Below are positions 21,601 to 30,375 of a stretch of 30,397 nucleotides of DNA, piece by piece. Source of the DNA: CAYRDC01 sp964422925 (GTDB taxonomy: Bacteria; Bacteroidota; Bacteroidia; Chitinophagales; S012-47); contig CAYRDC010000026.1 of assembly GCA_964422925.1 (NCBI GenBank), positions 1 through 30,397 of the forward strand. The letters run 5' to 3'. Numbering within the stretch: position 1 is the first letter of the stretch; each line of letters starts with the position of its first letter. A program made the translations under genes and the position numbers. The notes under the pieces were generated by a model, which saw only the letters and a list, made by a program, of their open reading frames with translations, did no database searches and had not been told where the DNA came from.

Positions 21601-22631
21601 GAGAAAATGCGTTTTTTTCTTACGAAGTAATCCCACAGCAGGCTGCCCCGGTACAGGCCGCTATGGTTGGTTGGCCCTGTTCGCGACTCTTTGACCTGCC
21701 GGGCCGCTGTCCTGCGCATCCGTACGCACCGGCCGGGTCTGGCCAGAAATGCCAGGTGTGCTTTTACAATGGCCCCGGATTCCCCGGCATGCCCTGAAAG
21801 GAGAGCTTTCAGCCCGGCCACCCAGTCCAGCATCAGCCGGAAGGGCAGGAACCAGAGCAGACGGCCGACCGGCATGTTTTTCACGAACATATACAGGCTG
21901 TTCCTGAAGTTCAGGAAAGCTTTGTGCGGGTTGCCGTGTGGCAGGCTGCCCCCGCCTACATGATAAACCACCGAACGGGGCTCCACCATGAGCCGGTAAC
22001 CGGCCCGTTTCAACCGCCAGCACAGGTCAATTTCTTCCATGTGCGCGAAAAACTTTTCGTCCAGGCCGTCCAACCGGTGATACAGTTCAGCCCGGATCAT
22101 CATGGCGGCTCCGCTGGTCCACCAAACCGTTTCGGCCTTGTCGTATTGCCCGGTATCCTGTTCCACCGTATCAAACAGTCTGCCCCGGCAAAATGTGTAA
22201 CCGAGCCAGTCCATATAGCCTCCACAGGCTCCAGCATACTCGAATGTATCTTTCTGTCGCTGCATCCGGATTTTCGGCTGGCAGGCGGCTATGCCCGGGT
22301 CCGATTCCATCCGTTCTGCCATCGGGTTTATCCATTCCGGGCTTACTTCCACATCCTGGTTCAGCAGAACGTAGTAGTCAGCTTTGACCTGCTGCAGGGC
22401 CGCATTGTAACCCCCCGCAAAACCCAGGTTTTTCTCCAGCCGGATAATACGCACCGGGGGGTAATTGGCTTCCACCCATGCCACCGAATCGTCTGTGGAT
22501 GCATTGTCGGCCAGGATAATTTCTTTGTTTTCCCATTCCGTGGCCATGACCGATGGCAGAAACTGCTCCAGGAATTCTCGTCCGTTCCAGTTCAGGATCA
22601 CAATGGCCACTTTGGGTTTGTTAGCACTCAT
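21570..22631 (-). CDS. Family 2 glycosyltransferase (rhamnosyltransferase-like)
   Basis: Cytoplasmic or membrane-associated GT-A glycosyltransferase of the WbbL/rhamnosyltransferase-like group, probably adding a sugar to a surface glycan. 353 residues. The nucleotide-binding strand VAIVILNWNGREFLEQFLPS opens the protein, with DNAS (42-45), KNLGFAGGYN (67-76), the DXD-equivalent NQDVEV (91-96) and the acceptor-side HMEEIDLCWRLKRAGY (about 217-232). The C-terminal 80 residues are basic with amphipathic helices and no clear transmembrane span. It is last in the minus-strand operon, 29 nt after the LpxL-like gene. The context suggests a role in lipopolysaccharide or another envelope glycan. Donor and acceptor cannot be read from sequence. 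Confidence 0.9.
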   Translation of the reverse strand: MSANKPKVAIVILNWNGREFLEQFLPSVMATEWENKEIILADNASTDDSVAWVEANYPPVRIIRLEKNLGFAGGYNAALQQVKADYYVLLNQDVEVSPEWINPMAERMESDPGIAACQPKIRMQRQKDTFEYAGACGGYMDWLGYTFCRGRLFDTVEQDTGQYDKAETVWWTSGAAMMIRAELYHRLDGLDEKFFAHMEEIDLCWRLKRAGYRLMVEPRSVVYHVGGGSLPHGNPHKAFLNFRNSLYMFVKNMPVGRLLWFLPFRLMLDWVAGLKALLSGHAGESGAIVKAHLAFLARPGRCVRMRRTAARQVKESRTGPTNHSGLYRGSLLWDYFVRKKRIFSQLPSGRFIR

Positions 22632-22660
22632 CCGGTGTGAAAATTACGGTTTTCAGACGG

Positions 22661-23563
22661 TTAGGTATTTACAGGGTAATCCACGGGGCGTTTGTGTTTC
22701 CAGCGGTTATGGCTCCAGATCCACAGGTCGGGCCTTTGCCGGATTTCTTCTTCCATGGCCCGCGTATGCGCTTCGCTGATTTTGTATTTGCGGCAGATCC
22801 GCGGGTTTTCGATTAATGGTCTGAAGGTAATCGTGTAATGGCCCCTGCGCGGCTGGCTGACCTCGGCAAATATCACCGGGCGGTTATCCAGAACAGCCAT
22901 CCGTTCCGGCCCGAAGGCCACGGCTGTGTCCTGGTTCAGGAACCGCGTCCAGTAACAGTTGGTACGGCTTCCCGGGGCCTGGTCGGCCACCATAATTAAG
23001 ACATTGGGCTCGGGGAAATGTCGGTTTCTTTGCTTTTTGAAGGCGGTTGCCGATACAAGTATGATGCCCGTCCGGCTCCTCCTTTTTTTCAGGTAATTTT
23101 CCAGGAAAGGATTTGCTATGGGCATGTACACTGTCACGATGTGGAACGGGATAACAGGCGCCAGGCCGATGCCTATCAGTTCCCAGCTTCCGTAATGGCC
23201 CGCCAACAGGAGCAGGTTTTTTCCTTCACGGAACCAGCGTTCCACCTCTTCAGGATTGCTTATGGTAACGCGCTGCCTGATTTTAGCGGGAGGAAGCGTG
23301 TACGCTTTCAGCGATTCCAGTATATAATCACTCAGGTTCCTGTAAAATTTCCGGGCTATGGTGTGGATTTCTTTGTCTGATTTTTCGGGAAACGCGTTTT
23401 TCAGGTTCCGGTAAACCAGTTTTTTCCGGTAACCGAGGATGCAGCAGAGGATAAAGCCCAGCCCGTCAGACAGGATATACACCCACCGTACAGGCACCAG
23501 CCGGAAGGCCTGGATTACCAACCATACCAGGGCAAAGGCTACGAATGAACCGATTTTTTGCAT
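22661..23563 (-). CDS. lpxL: Lipid A biosynthesis acyltransferase (LpxL/HtrB family)
   Basis: Adds a secondary acyl chain to lipid A at the inner membrane. 300 residues with an N-terminal hydrophobic segment (about 5-45) and the family's catalytic HX4E motif as His123-YGSW-Glu128 in LLLLAGHYGSWELIG. Further family marks are YRNLKNAFPE (51-60), the MVADQAPG segment and the C-terminal WIWSHNRWKHKRP. It lies between the GWxTD gene (27 nt upstream) and the GT2 gene (29 nt downstream), all on the minus strand. A related ornithine-lipid or other O-acyltransferase role cannot be excluded, as several LpxL paralogues exist in this phylum. Confidence 0.9.
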   Translation of the reverse strand: MQKIGSFVAFALVWLVIQAFRLVPVRWVYILSDGLGFILCCILGYRKKLVYRNLKNAFPEKSDKEIHTIARKFYRNLSDYILESLKAYTLPPAKIRQRVTISNPEEVERWFREGKNLLLLAGHYGSWELIGIGLAPVIPFHIVTVYMPIANPFLENYLKKRRSRTGIILVSATAFKKQRNRHFPEPNVLIMVADQAPGSRTNCYWTRFLNQDTAVAFGPERMAVLDNRPVIFAEVSQPRRGHYTITFRPLIENPRICRKYKISEAHTRAMEEEIRQRPDLWIWSHNRWKHKRPVDYPVNT

Positions 23564-23590
23564 ATCCGGGCGGCTAAATTACAAACTTGC

Positions 23591-25051
23591 TCAGCGGGGG
23601 AGCTGTTCGGCAGGGTTGTTTCCGAATTTTGGAGTGGTTTCCGTGTTTTCCAGGTCGTGCGTGTTCAACATTTCGAAATTCCGGTAAATCAGGGTTTTCC
23701 AATTGCTGTTGTGCAGTTCGCCTGTGGCGGTGGAATGAATAAGCCGGTAGTCGTTGGAAGTCATGTCTTCTTCCATAAACACAAAGATGACATTGGTTTC
23801 ATTGTTCGGGATAATGTTGTACTGCCAGATCTCATAGGGCAGGGCGCCTGCTTCGGAAGGGCTTTGGGTTACTTCGGTGGGAGGGCCGTACACCAGGTAC
23901 ACGCGGCCCCTGTCGGTAAACCATCCGGGCCGGTTGCTGGCTGCAAAGACCCGGTCCACATAGTCCACGGCTTTTTTATACTGTTTCCACGCGCTTTCGG
24001 GATCATCCAGGTTGCGTTTCAGCCAGAAGTTATAGAAATATTGCTTGGTCAGGAGGCTGTCACCGGTATTGACCAGGTCCGTGATAGCCCGCTGCTCCAG
24101 GGTGCTGGCTATGGGCTTCATAGCTTCGAGGTAGCCGGCTATGAGGCTGTAAGGCATGTCCTCCACAAAGGTGCCCTCGATCTGGGTCAGGCTCACATTT
24201 TGCAACTCGGCCACGGCATGCTGGCTGCTGCGCTGAAAAAACTGCCTTTTCTCAAACAGGAGGTTGTTTTCCCGGTTCCGGACTTCAATCACCAGTTCAT
24301 AATTTCCGGAGGGTAGGTCCTGGATATTCATGGTTTGAAAAACCGGGTACACGGCCTGTCCCTTGATTTTTTCATACATCTGGAAATCCCCGGCCACGCG
24401 CGGGCTGCCCCGCTGGTGGATGCTGTAAACCAGCAGTAGGTCCTGCCCCCACAATGTGCTGTCATTCAGGTAAACTTCCGCGTAAAAAGGCAGGGAATTC
24501 ACCGAATCAGGATAAAAGGCAAACAACCGCGGCACCATGCGCCACCCGTTTTTTACAAACGGGCCGGCAGTTTTCGAGGGCCGGGCGCTTTGCAGCAGGC
24601 TGATATCCGATACATGGGTTCTGCCCGTCCGGAACGAGCAAAGCAGGGAAGCCGGTACCAGGTTTATCTTCCGGCTGCTGTCTCCGAGGTCTTCGAGTTC
24701 CACATCCAGTATCCATGCTCCGTCTTCCAGCGCCAGCCTTCGCTGGGTATGGATCAGGTAAGCCGTATCGCTGTTCGGGGCTTCGGTCGGGCTCCATAAA
24801 ATGAACCGATCGTAAGTAAACACCGTGTCCCCGTTCCGGATCATGATCGTTATCGCAGCGCCTCGCTGCTGGCTGTTTCCTTTCACCACCGGGGTCAGGC
24901 TCCGGCTTTCCACGGCTATCATCACCTCGGCATACGGCCCGGACTGCGGGTTATAAAACAGGCTATGCTTTTCATAAGCTTTGATCCCCTGGGCCGAAGC
25001 AAAGGTTTGGCTTAATAAAAGGAAAGCGAATGCAGGCAGGAGCGATCGCAT
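23591..25051 (-). CDS. GWxTD domain-containing exported protein
   Basis: Exported protein of 486 residues. The signal peptide MRSLLPAFAFLLLSQTFASAQG sets the start at 25051. A longer frame to 25123 adds 24 residues before the signal sequence and is not favoured. The middle is beta-rich (about 30-290). A helical segment (about 295-370) leads into the GWxTD domain with GWFTDRGRVYLVYGPP at 376-391 and YEIWQYNI shortly after. The domain is characteristic of Bacteroidota and relatives; its biochemical role is not established to my knowledge. It heads the operon with the LpxL-like and GT2 genes, which suggests an envelope function. It is divergent from the WbqC gene with a 74-nt gap holding only imperfect -7 boxes. 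Confidence 0.9.
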   Translation of the reverse strand: MRSLLPAFAFLLLSQTFASAQGIKAYEKHSLFYNPQSGPYAEVMIAVESRSLTPVVKGNSQQRGAAITIMIRNGDTVFTYDRFILWSPTEAPNSDTAYLIHTQRRLALEDGAWILDVELEDLGDSSRKINLVPASLLCSFRTGRTHVSDISLLQSARPSKTAGPFVKNGWRMVPRLFAFYPDSVNSLPFYAEVYLNDSTLWGQDLLLVYSIHQRGSPRVAGDFQMYEKIKGQAVYPVFQTMNIQDLPSGNYELVIEVRNRENNLLFEKRQFFQRSSQHAVAELQNVSLTQIEGTFVEDMPYSLIAGYLEAMKPIASTLEQRAITDLVNTGDSLLTKQYFYNFWLKRNLDDPESAWKQYKKAVDYVDRVFAASNRPGWFTDRGRVYLVYGPPTEVTQSPSEAGALPYEIWQYNIIPNNETNVIFVFMEEDMTSNDYRLIHSTATGELHNSNWKTLIYRNFEMLNTHDLENTETTPKFGNNPAEQLPR

Positions 25052-25125
25052 GATACGCGGTTCTATGTCGAAATTACGATTTTTGCCGCCAAAGTATGGC
25101 ACATCCGGTAAATACCTTGTCATAA

Positions 25126-25764
25126 ATGATCCTGAAACCTGTATTGATCGAACCCATGTACCTTCCCCCGGTAGCTGTTTTTGCCCTGTGGTACCGGTAC
25201 GGATCCCTGGTTTGGGAACAGCACGCTCATTACGTAAAAGGCAGCTACCGGAACCGTTGCCACCTGGCCGGGCCTAACGGGTTGCTCCGGCTCAGTATCC
25301 CCCTGCACAAAGGGAAAAACCAGCATACTCCCATGCGCAAGGTTCGCATTTCCTACGACCATCCCTGGCAGAAAGAACACTGGCAGAGCCTTTGTTCGGC
25401 TTACCGCAGGTCGCCTTATTTCGAATATTTCGAACCGGAACTGAAACCTTTTTATGAAAAAACCTGGGAAACCCTGCTGGAATTCAACCTGGCGCTTCTT
25501 CAATGGATTACTGCTGCCCTGCAGTGGGATTATGCTCTTGCCTTGAGCGAAACCTTCGAATCCCGGCCCCCGGATATGGACGATTACCGCGACCGGATTA
25601 CCCCGCGCCACCAGCCCGGGGAAATTATTCCTGGTTACCGATCTCCGCGCTACCGCCAGGTGTTTGAAGACAGGACCGGTTTTCTGCCCGGTTTATCCAT
25701 AGCCGACCTGCTGTTCAATGAAGGCCCGGGGGCAGCGTCCCTGATCCGCCAGTCCATTCGCTAA
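25126..25764 (+). CDS. wbqC: WbqC-like family protein
   Basis: 212 residues of the WbqC-like family, often encoded in or near O-antigen and polysaccharide loci and without a proven reaction. Family features are the N-terminal strand ILKPVLIEPMYLPP, the YVKGSYRNRCHLAGPNGLLRLSIPL segment (37-61), HPWQKEHWQSLCSAYRRSPYF (79-99, the HW-aYr-sPyf core) and the C-terminal LSIADLLFNEGP. The ATG at 25126 is the first codon consistent with the family start. It is divergent from the GWxTD-lpxL-GT2 operon and followed by the secreted-protein pair after 65 nt. Its position beside lipid A and glycosyl-transfer genes fits an envelope-glycan role, but that is inference. Confidence 0.85.
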   Translation: MILKPVLIEPMYLPPVAVFALWYRYGSLVWEQHAHYVKGSYRNRCHLAGPNGLLRLSIPLHKGKNQHTPMRKVRISYDHPWQKEHWQSLCSAYRRSPYFEYFEPELKPFYEKTWETLLEFNLALLQWITAALQWDYALALSETFESRPPDMDDYRDRITPRHQPGEIIPGYRSPRYRQVFEDRTGFLPGLSIADLLFNEGPGAASLIRQSIR

Positions 25765-25815
25765 CAGCCCGAAGGTTTTAACATCCGGCTATGCACGCAA
25801 ACCTGCATTTTATTG

Positions 25816-25823
25816 TAATTTCG
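25816..25823 (+). promoter_or_regulatory. Near-consensus -7 box before the first secreted-protein gene
   Basis: TAATTTCG, one mismatch to TAnnTTTG, ends 6 nt before the ATG at 25830. It repeats the close box-to-start geometry seen at yjbQ and the TPR lipoprotein and supports 25830 over the earlier ATG at 25791. Confidence 0.4.
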
Positions 25824-25829
25824 CTGGGT

Positions 25830-27926
25830 ATGCCATTCAATTACAGGATAACCCTTTTAAGCATTTTGCTGAGCCTTCCCATGGGGCTTTGGGCGCAGCA
25901 AAGTTTCGACCGGCAGGTCGTGGACGTGGGGAACATTGGCCTTTCCGTAACCAATGTGGGCACCGTTGGCCGCCCGGATGTGCGCAACGACCCGGACGGG
26001 CCTCCTTCCATGGAGTATCCCTTAAATTCCGGGATAGAACATTTGTTTGAAGGCGGCTTGTGGATTGGCGCCAAGGTCAATGGGCAGGTGGCTGTTTCCA
26101 CAGCCAGCGTAGACGCGCCTTCCGGCTATACCACCGGTGGCGAAGGATTTGAATTTACCGCGGAAGTGGGCAGTAAAATTCAGCAGCGGTCCACACTTAC
26201 CAGCAGCGAACATTTCAGCTTTGACGCGGTGTCGCACCAGGACCTGGTCATGGATTTTACCGATAAGAATACGATCGTGCCCGGCACCAATACCATTATA
26301 CAGGGGCACACCCTGCCGCTCTATGCCGATGTACACCTCGAAACCTATGCCTGGAACTACAGCTTTGCCGATTATTTTGTCATCTTGTCCTATGACATTA
26401 CCAACAACGGTACCGAAACCTGGGATTCGGTATACCTGGGCATGTGGACCGACCTCGTGGTGCGCAATATCAATGTAGCCACCGATGCCGGGGCTGCTTT
26501 TTTCAACAAGGGCGGGGGCGGCTTTCTTGATAGTATGCAGGCGCTATATGCTTTTGACGTTAACGGGGACCCGGGCTATACCAACAGTTACGGGGCTACC
26601 CAGTTTCTCGGCATCACCTGGCGCGACATTTTCATCCACCCGGACAACAAAGATTCTATCGTGGCGCTGGGTTACCCGGCTCCTGAGGTTTATGCCAATT
26701 TCTGGAACTTCCGCACATTTGACGGTACGGAATTCGGTTCGCCCGCCAATGAAGTGGAACGCTATGAAAAACTCTCCAGCGATCATAACTGGAACGACCC
26801 CACCCTCGTGGAATCCATTAAAAATCCATCCAACCGGATTCAATTATTGTCTGTGGGGCCGATCCGGGAAGTGAAACCCGGGGAAACATTCAATTACACC
26901 ATTGCTTTTGTAGCGGCCCACCAGCTCGAGACCGGGGGTACCACCGGGCCGGAAAAGGATACCAAATATGCCCGCACGGAACTGGTGGAACATCTTAGCT
27001 GGGCCAAAAGGACTTACAACGGGGAAGACTTAAACAGCAACGGTATGCTCGACCCCGGGGAAGACCTCAACCACAACGGGAAACTCGACCGCTATATCCT
27101 TCCCGAACCGCCTGCCATTCCCCGTACGCATATCGTCCCTTCCAAGGGGAAAGTAGAGATTTACTGGGATAATTCGGCCGAGCAGAGCTTGGACCCCATC
27201 TCCAAGAAACTCGACTTTGAGGGATACCGCATTTACCGTACCAATGCCGGGGATGACCAAAACCCGGACCTGATTTCTGAAGCCAACCTGATCGCCCAGT
27301 TTGATAAAAAAGGCGATGATATCGGTTATAATAATGGCTTCGATGCCATTCGCCTGCCGGAACCGGTTTATTTCGAAGGCGATACCACCGCGTACTATTA
27401 TAAATTTACGATGGACAATCTGCTGGACGGATGGCAATATCTGGTGATGGTAACTGCTTTTGACGAAGGAGACAAAAACCTGAATATTCCAAGCCTGGAA
27501 TCTTCCTTCATAGCCAATTCATACCGTGTGTGGCCGGGCACGCCTGCTGATTCAGCCGGTGTCCTGCAGCCCGGGGTTTACCCGAACCCCTACCGCGTGG
27601 CTGCTGCCTGGGACGGAACTACCGCCAAAACTCATAAGCTGGTGTTTTACAATCTGCCGCCTCGCTGTACCATTACTGTCTATACAGCCAGCGGAGATAT
27701 TGTGGCAGTGCTCGACCATGATGCGGCCCAGTACAATGGCTCGGATATCCAGTGGTTCGACCATTTCGGTGGCGACCCCGAAAAACGCATCCTGCCGGGC
27801 GGGGAGCACGCCTGGGACATTTTGTCGGAAAGCAAGCAAACCATTACGCAGGGATTGTATTATTTTACAGTGACTGACCTGGATGATGGGCGCATTACCC
27901 AGGGACAGTTTGCCGTAATTAAATAA
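25830..27926 (+). CDS. Large secreted protein with EF-hand-like loop, Fn3-like domain and C-terminal sorting-type domain
   Basis: 698 residues, exported by a signal peptide (MPFNYRITLLSILLSLPMGLWAQ). The first 360 residues are beta-rich and open with an SGIEHLFEGGLWIGAKVNG segment. I recall similar segments in uncharacterised secreted proteins of Bacteroidota-related phyla, but no function. An acidic repeat EDLNSNGMLDPGEDLNHNGKL (about 399-419, given here minus its ends as NSNGMLDPGEDLNHNGK) resembles tandem calcium-binding loops. A fibronectin-III-like stretch follows (about 435-560, with GYRIYRTN). The last 110 residues, starting VYPNPYRV and ending GQFAVIK, resemble a T9SS/FlgD-like C-terminal module. 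An alternative ATG at 25791 would add 13 residues before the signal peptide. The next gene begins 25 nt downstream and is probably cotranscribed. Confidence 0.85.
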   Translation: MPFNYRITLLSILLSLPMGLWAQQSFDRQVVDVGNIGLSVTNVGTVGRPDVRNDPDGPPSMEYPLNSGIEHLFEGGLWIGAKVNGQVAVSTASVDAPSGYTTGGEGFEFTAEVGSKIQQRSTLTSSEHFSFDAVSHQDLVMDFTDKNTIVPGTNTIIQGHTLPLYADVHLETYAWNYSFADYFVILSYDITNNGTETWDSVYLGMWTDLVVRNINVATDAGAAFFNKGGGGFLDSMQALYAFDVNGDPGYTNSYGATQFLGITWRDIFIHPDNKDSIVALGYPAPEVYANFWNFRTFDGTEFGSPANEVERYEKLSSDHNWNDPTLVESIKNPSNRIQLLSVGPIREVKPGETFNYTIAFVAAHQLETGGTTGPEKDTKYARTELVEHLSWAKRTYNGEDLNSNGMLDPGEDLNHNGKLDRYILPEPPAIPRTHIVPSKGKVEIYWDNSAEQSLDPISKKLDFEGYRIYRTNAGDDQNPDLISEANLIAQFDKKGDDIGYNNGFDAIRLPEPVYFEGDTTAYYYKFTMDNLLDGWQYLVMVTAFDEGDKNLNIPSLESSFIANSYRVWPGTPADSAGVLQPGVYPNPYRVAAAWDGTTAKTHKLVFYNLPPRCTITVYTASGDIVAVLDHDAAQYNGSDIQWFDHFGGDPEKRILPGGEHAWDILSESKQTITQGLYYFTVTDLDDGRITQGQFAVIK

Positions 27927-27951
27927 ACCCAACACCTAAAATCTAAGAGAT

Positions 27952-30315
27952 ATGAAGAAATTGCTTTACCCGTTCACCCTGATTTTGCTGGCCGGAAGCC
28001 TGACGGCCCAAATAACCAAGATATCGGATATCCAGTATATCAACCCGCAGGACCTGATCCAGGGCAATGACCTCTCGTACCGCGATGGCGACACCGTAAC
28101 CATCCAGGGCATTGTCACCTTCGATCCCTGCTATTACGGGCTGAGCGGTTCCGGAGCCCGCATCGGCTGCTGGCTGCAGGATACGGCCGGTGGCCCGTGG
28201 AGCGCGGTGCACATCCTGATGGAAGCCGGTGCCGTGGGCTATAACGGCACCATGTCGGACATGAACAACGACATCAAGTACCTCGACAATTTCAAAATCG
28301 GCAACGAGGTGCGCTGCACCGGCATTGTTTCCAATTATTCGGGCAACACGCAAATCCTCCTGCTGCCGGTTCAGTCGTCCATCCAGAGCCTGGGCACCAT
28401 GCCTGCCCCGCAGGTGGTCACTATCGACAGCTTCATGCAGAGCGATGGGGCCGGTGGGCAGATCATGCAAAAGCTCACCGGTGAAAAATGGGAAGGGGTG
28501 TACGTGGAGTTCCAGAACGTGACCGTGGTGGATGTGCAGCCCAGCGGTTCGCGCTTTTACTGGTCAATTCAGGATTCCAAGGGCAACAAAATCCGTATCC
28601 GCGATGCCTCGGGCTGGCTGCGCAACGATTCCAACGATGACCACTGCAACGGGTTCGGTTCCGGGCAGAGCTACACCCCGCAGACCTTCACCCCGCCCAC
28701 GCTCGGTTCCTTCCTGTCGTGGATCCGGGGCAATATCATTGAATACAACGGCTGGTATTACCTGGCTCCGCGTGACTGGACGGACATCGGCCCGGTGACT
28801 GCCGCCCCGCCCGTGGTATCGGACGTGACCCGCAACCCCGTGGTGGCCTCTTCCACCCAGCCGGTGACCATCCGCGCCCGCATCTGGGACCCGGACGGCA
28901 CGGTGGGGCTTGCCAAGCTGTATTATTCGACCGGCTACGGCAACACCAGTTATACCGAGGTGGCCATGAACAACACCTCAGGAGATTATTACGAAGCCAC
29001 CATTCCGGCCAGCGGGGCTGATTCCACCTACATGAACTTTTACATCATGGCCATTGACGATGACCTAGACACTACGCTCACCGAAACGGATATGTACCTG
29101 ACCTACGATGCCGGTATCAACAGCATTGCCATGCTGCAGCTGGCACCCGCGGCCGGGGGAACCAGCATCTGGACGGGCGACACCATTACGAACATGGACG
29201 TTCCCTGCGTGGTGACCGCCACCCTGCACCAGTACGACCTGAGCATGGTGACCGTGCAGGACGGCACCGCCCCGTGGAGCGGCATCATCCTGCAAAAAAC
29301 CACGGGGGACGGTATTGAAGACCTCTACCGGGGCGATTCCATCCGGCTCACCTCGGGCGTGGTGGTGGAGAATTTCGGGGTCACCTACCTGTCCAACGTG
29401 ACTTTCGATTACCTCGGAACTGGCACCGTGCCGCCACCGGTAACCACCCTCGACCCGGATTCCGTGCTGGCGGGCGTACGCAGTCAGGCCGAAGCCTATG
29501 AAGGCATGCTGGTCAGGTTCGACAATGCCTATGTGTTTAGCCAGAACCCGGATGACCCGGCCAACTACGGGGAATGGAGCATTCAGACCGACACCGCAGC
29601 CACCAGCGGCCTGCGTTGTGACGATATCAGCTTTGACATCAACTACGGCTTCAACCTCGATTCGCTGAGCCTCGGCCAGAGCCTGCCTTTCATACAGGGC
29701 GTTTTGTTCTACAGTTTCGGCAACTGGAAGCTGGAACCCAGGAACCGGGCCGACATTGCGGGTTACAGCACCCCGTATCCCAAGGATATCACCGGGTTTG
29801 CCTTCCTCGACCTGAACCCGCAGGTGTTCTGCACCATTGACCAGAACACCCTGGCCATCGACTGTGAAGTGCCTGCCGGAACGGATGTGACATCCCTGGT
29901 GCCCACGGTGGATTATACCGGGCAGTATCTTTCCCCGGCCTCCGGGGTGGCCCAGGATTTCACCAACCCGGTGACCTATACCGTTACGGCCCCGGTGGAT
30001 GCCTCCACCAAAAGCTATACGGTAACGGTAACCGTGCAGGTGGGCATTGATAACCCGGTCCTGCAGGATTTCGTGGTGTATCCCAACCCCTCGGACGGGG
30101 AAATGAATGTGGCCGTATCGCTGAGCCGGCCAGCCGGGGTGACTTTTGAACTGGTGGGCCTGAACGGGCAAACCGTTTACCGCCAGGCCTTCGACCTCGG
30201 TAGCGGGGTGAACAACCTGCGCCTGGCCGCGGACGACATTCCTGCAGGCATGTACATGCTGCGTGTCCGGGCCGATGGGTTCACGCGCACCCGCCAGCTG
30301 GCCGTAATGCACTGA
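27952..30315 (+). CDS. Secreted multidomain protein with OB-fold-like repeats and T9SS type A sorting domain
   Basis: 787 residues with signal peptide MKKLLYPFTLILLAGSLTAQ. Order: an OB-fold-like (YhcR/DUF5689-type) module (about 22-145, ISDIQYI...GDTVTIQGIVTFD), a second (about 160-290), an Ig-like domain (about 290-390), a third OB-like region (about 395-610), and a DUF5018-like beta domain (about 620-700). The last 75 residues are a clear type A T9SS sorting domain: VYPNPSDGEMNVAV, LNGQTVYRQ, IPAGMYMLRV. No nuclease catalytic motif is seen, so the OB modules are probably binding domains. Compared with its neighbours the gene is strikingly rich in G/C-ending codons, which also opens a 430-codon antisense frame. 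It follows the previous secreted-protein gene by 25 nt and ends before a hairpin terminator. Confidence 0.87.
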   Translation: MKKLLYPFTLILLAGSLTAQITKISDIQYINPQDLIQGNDLSYRDGDTVTIQGIVTFDPCYYGLSGSGARIGCWLQDTAGGPWSAVHILMEAGAVGYNGTMSDMNNDIKYLDNFKIGNEVRCTGIVSNYSGNTQILLLPVQSSIQSLGTMPAPQVVTIDSFMQSDGAGGQIMQKLTGEKWEGVYVEFQNVTVVDVQPSGSRFYWSIQDSKGNKIRIRDASGWLRNDSNDDHCNGFGSGQSYTPQTFTPPTLGSFLSWIRGNIIEYNGWYYLAPRDWTDIGPVTAAPPVVSDVTRNPVVASSTQPVTIRARIWDPDGTVGLAKLYYSTGYGNTSYTEVAMNNTSGDYYEATIPASGADSTYMNFYIMAIDDDLDTTLTETDMYLTYDAGINSIAMLQLAPAAGGTSIWTGDTITNMDVPCVVTATLHQYDLSMVTVQDGTAPWSGIILQKTTGDGIEDLYRGDSIRLTSGVVVENFGVTYLSNVTFDYLGTGTVPPPVTTLDPDSVLAGVRSQAEAYEGMLVRFDNAYVFSQNPDDPANYGEWSIQTDTAATSGLRCDDISFDINYGFNLDSLSLGQSLPFIQGVLFYSFGNWKLEPRNRADIAGYSTPYPKDITGFAFLDLNPQVFCTIDQNTLAIDCEVPAGTDVTSLVPTVDYTGQYLSPASGVAQDFTNPVTYTVTAPVDASTKSYTVTVTVQVGIDNPVLQDFVVYPNPSDGEMNVAVSLSRPAGVTFELVGLNGQTVYRQAFDLGSGVNNLRLAADDIPAGMYMLRVRADGFTRTRQLAVMH

Positions 30316-30344
30316 ACCAGGCAATAAACCAATAAAAATTAAAA

Positions 30345-30375
30345 GGGGCTGTCTCAAAAGTGAGGCAGCCTTTTT
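30345..30375 (+). terminator. Hairpin terminator after the secreted-protein pair
   Basis: Stem GGCTGTCTC/GAGGCAGCC (30347-30355 with 30362-30370, one G-T pair), 6-nt loop, then TTTTT. An A-run precedes it. The GGGGCTGTCTCAAAA sequence also resembles ends of some insertion sequences I recall from this phylum, so it could be part of a dispersed repeat. The window ends 22 nt later. Confidence 0.7.

Noticed and set aside
27020..27095. Direct DNA repeat, considered as a mobile-element footprint.
   Set aside because: It encodes two in-frame copies of an acidic loop, which explains the repeat at the protein level.
29065..30357. A 430-codon open frame on the minus strand.
   Set aside because: It is antisense to a clear signal-peptide-to-sorting-domain protein and arises from that gene's G/C-rich third positions; no domain is recognisable in it.
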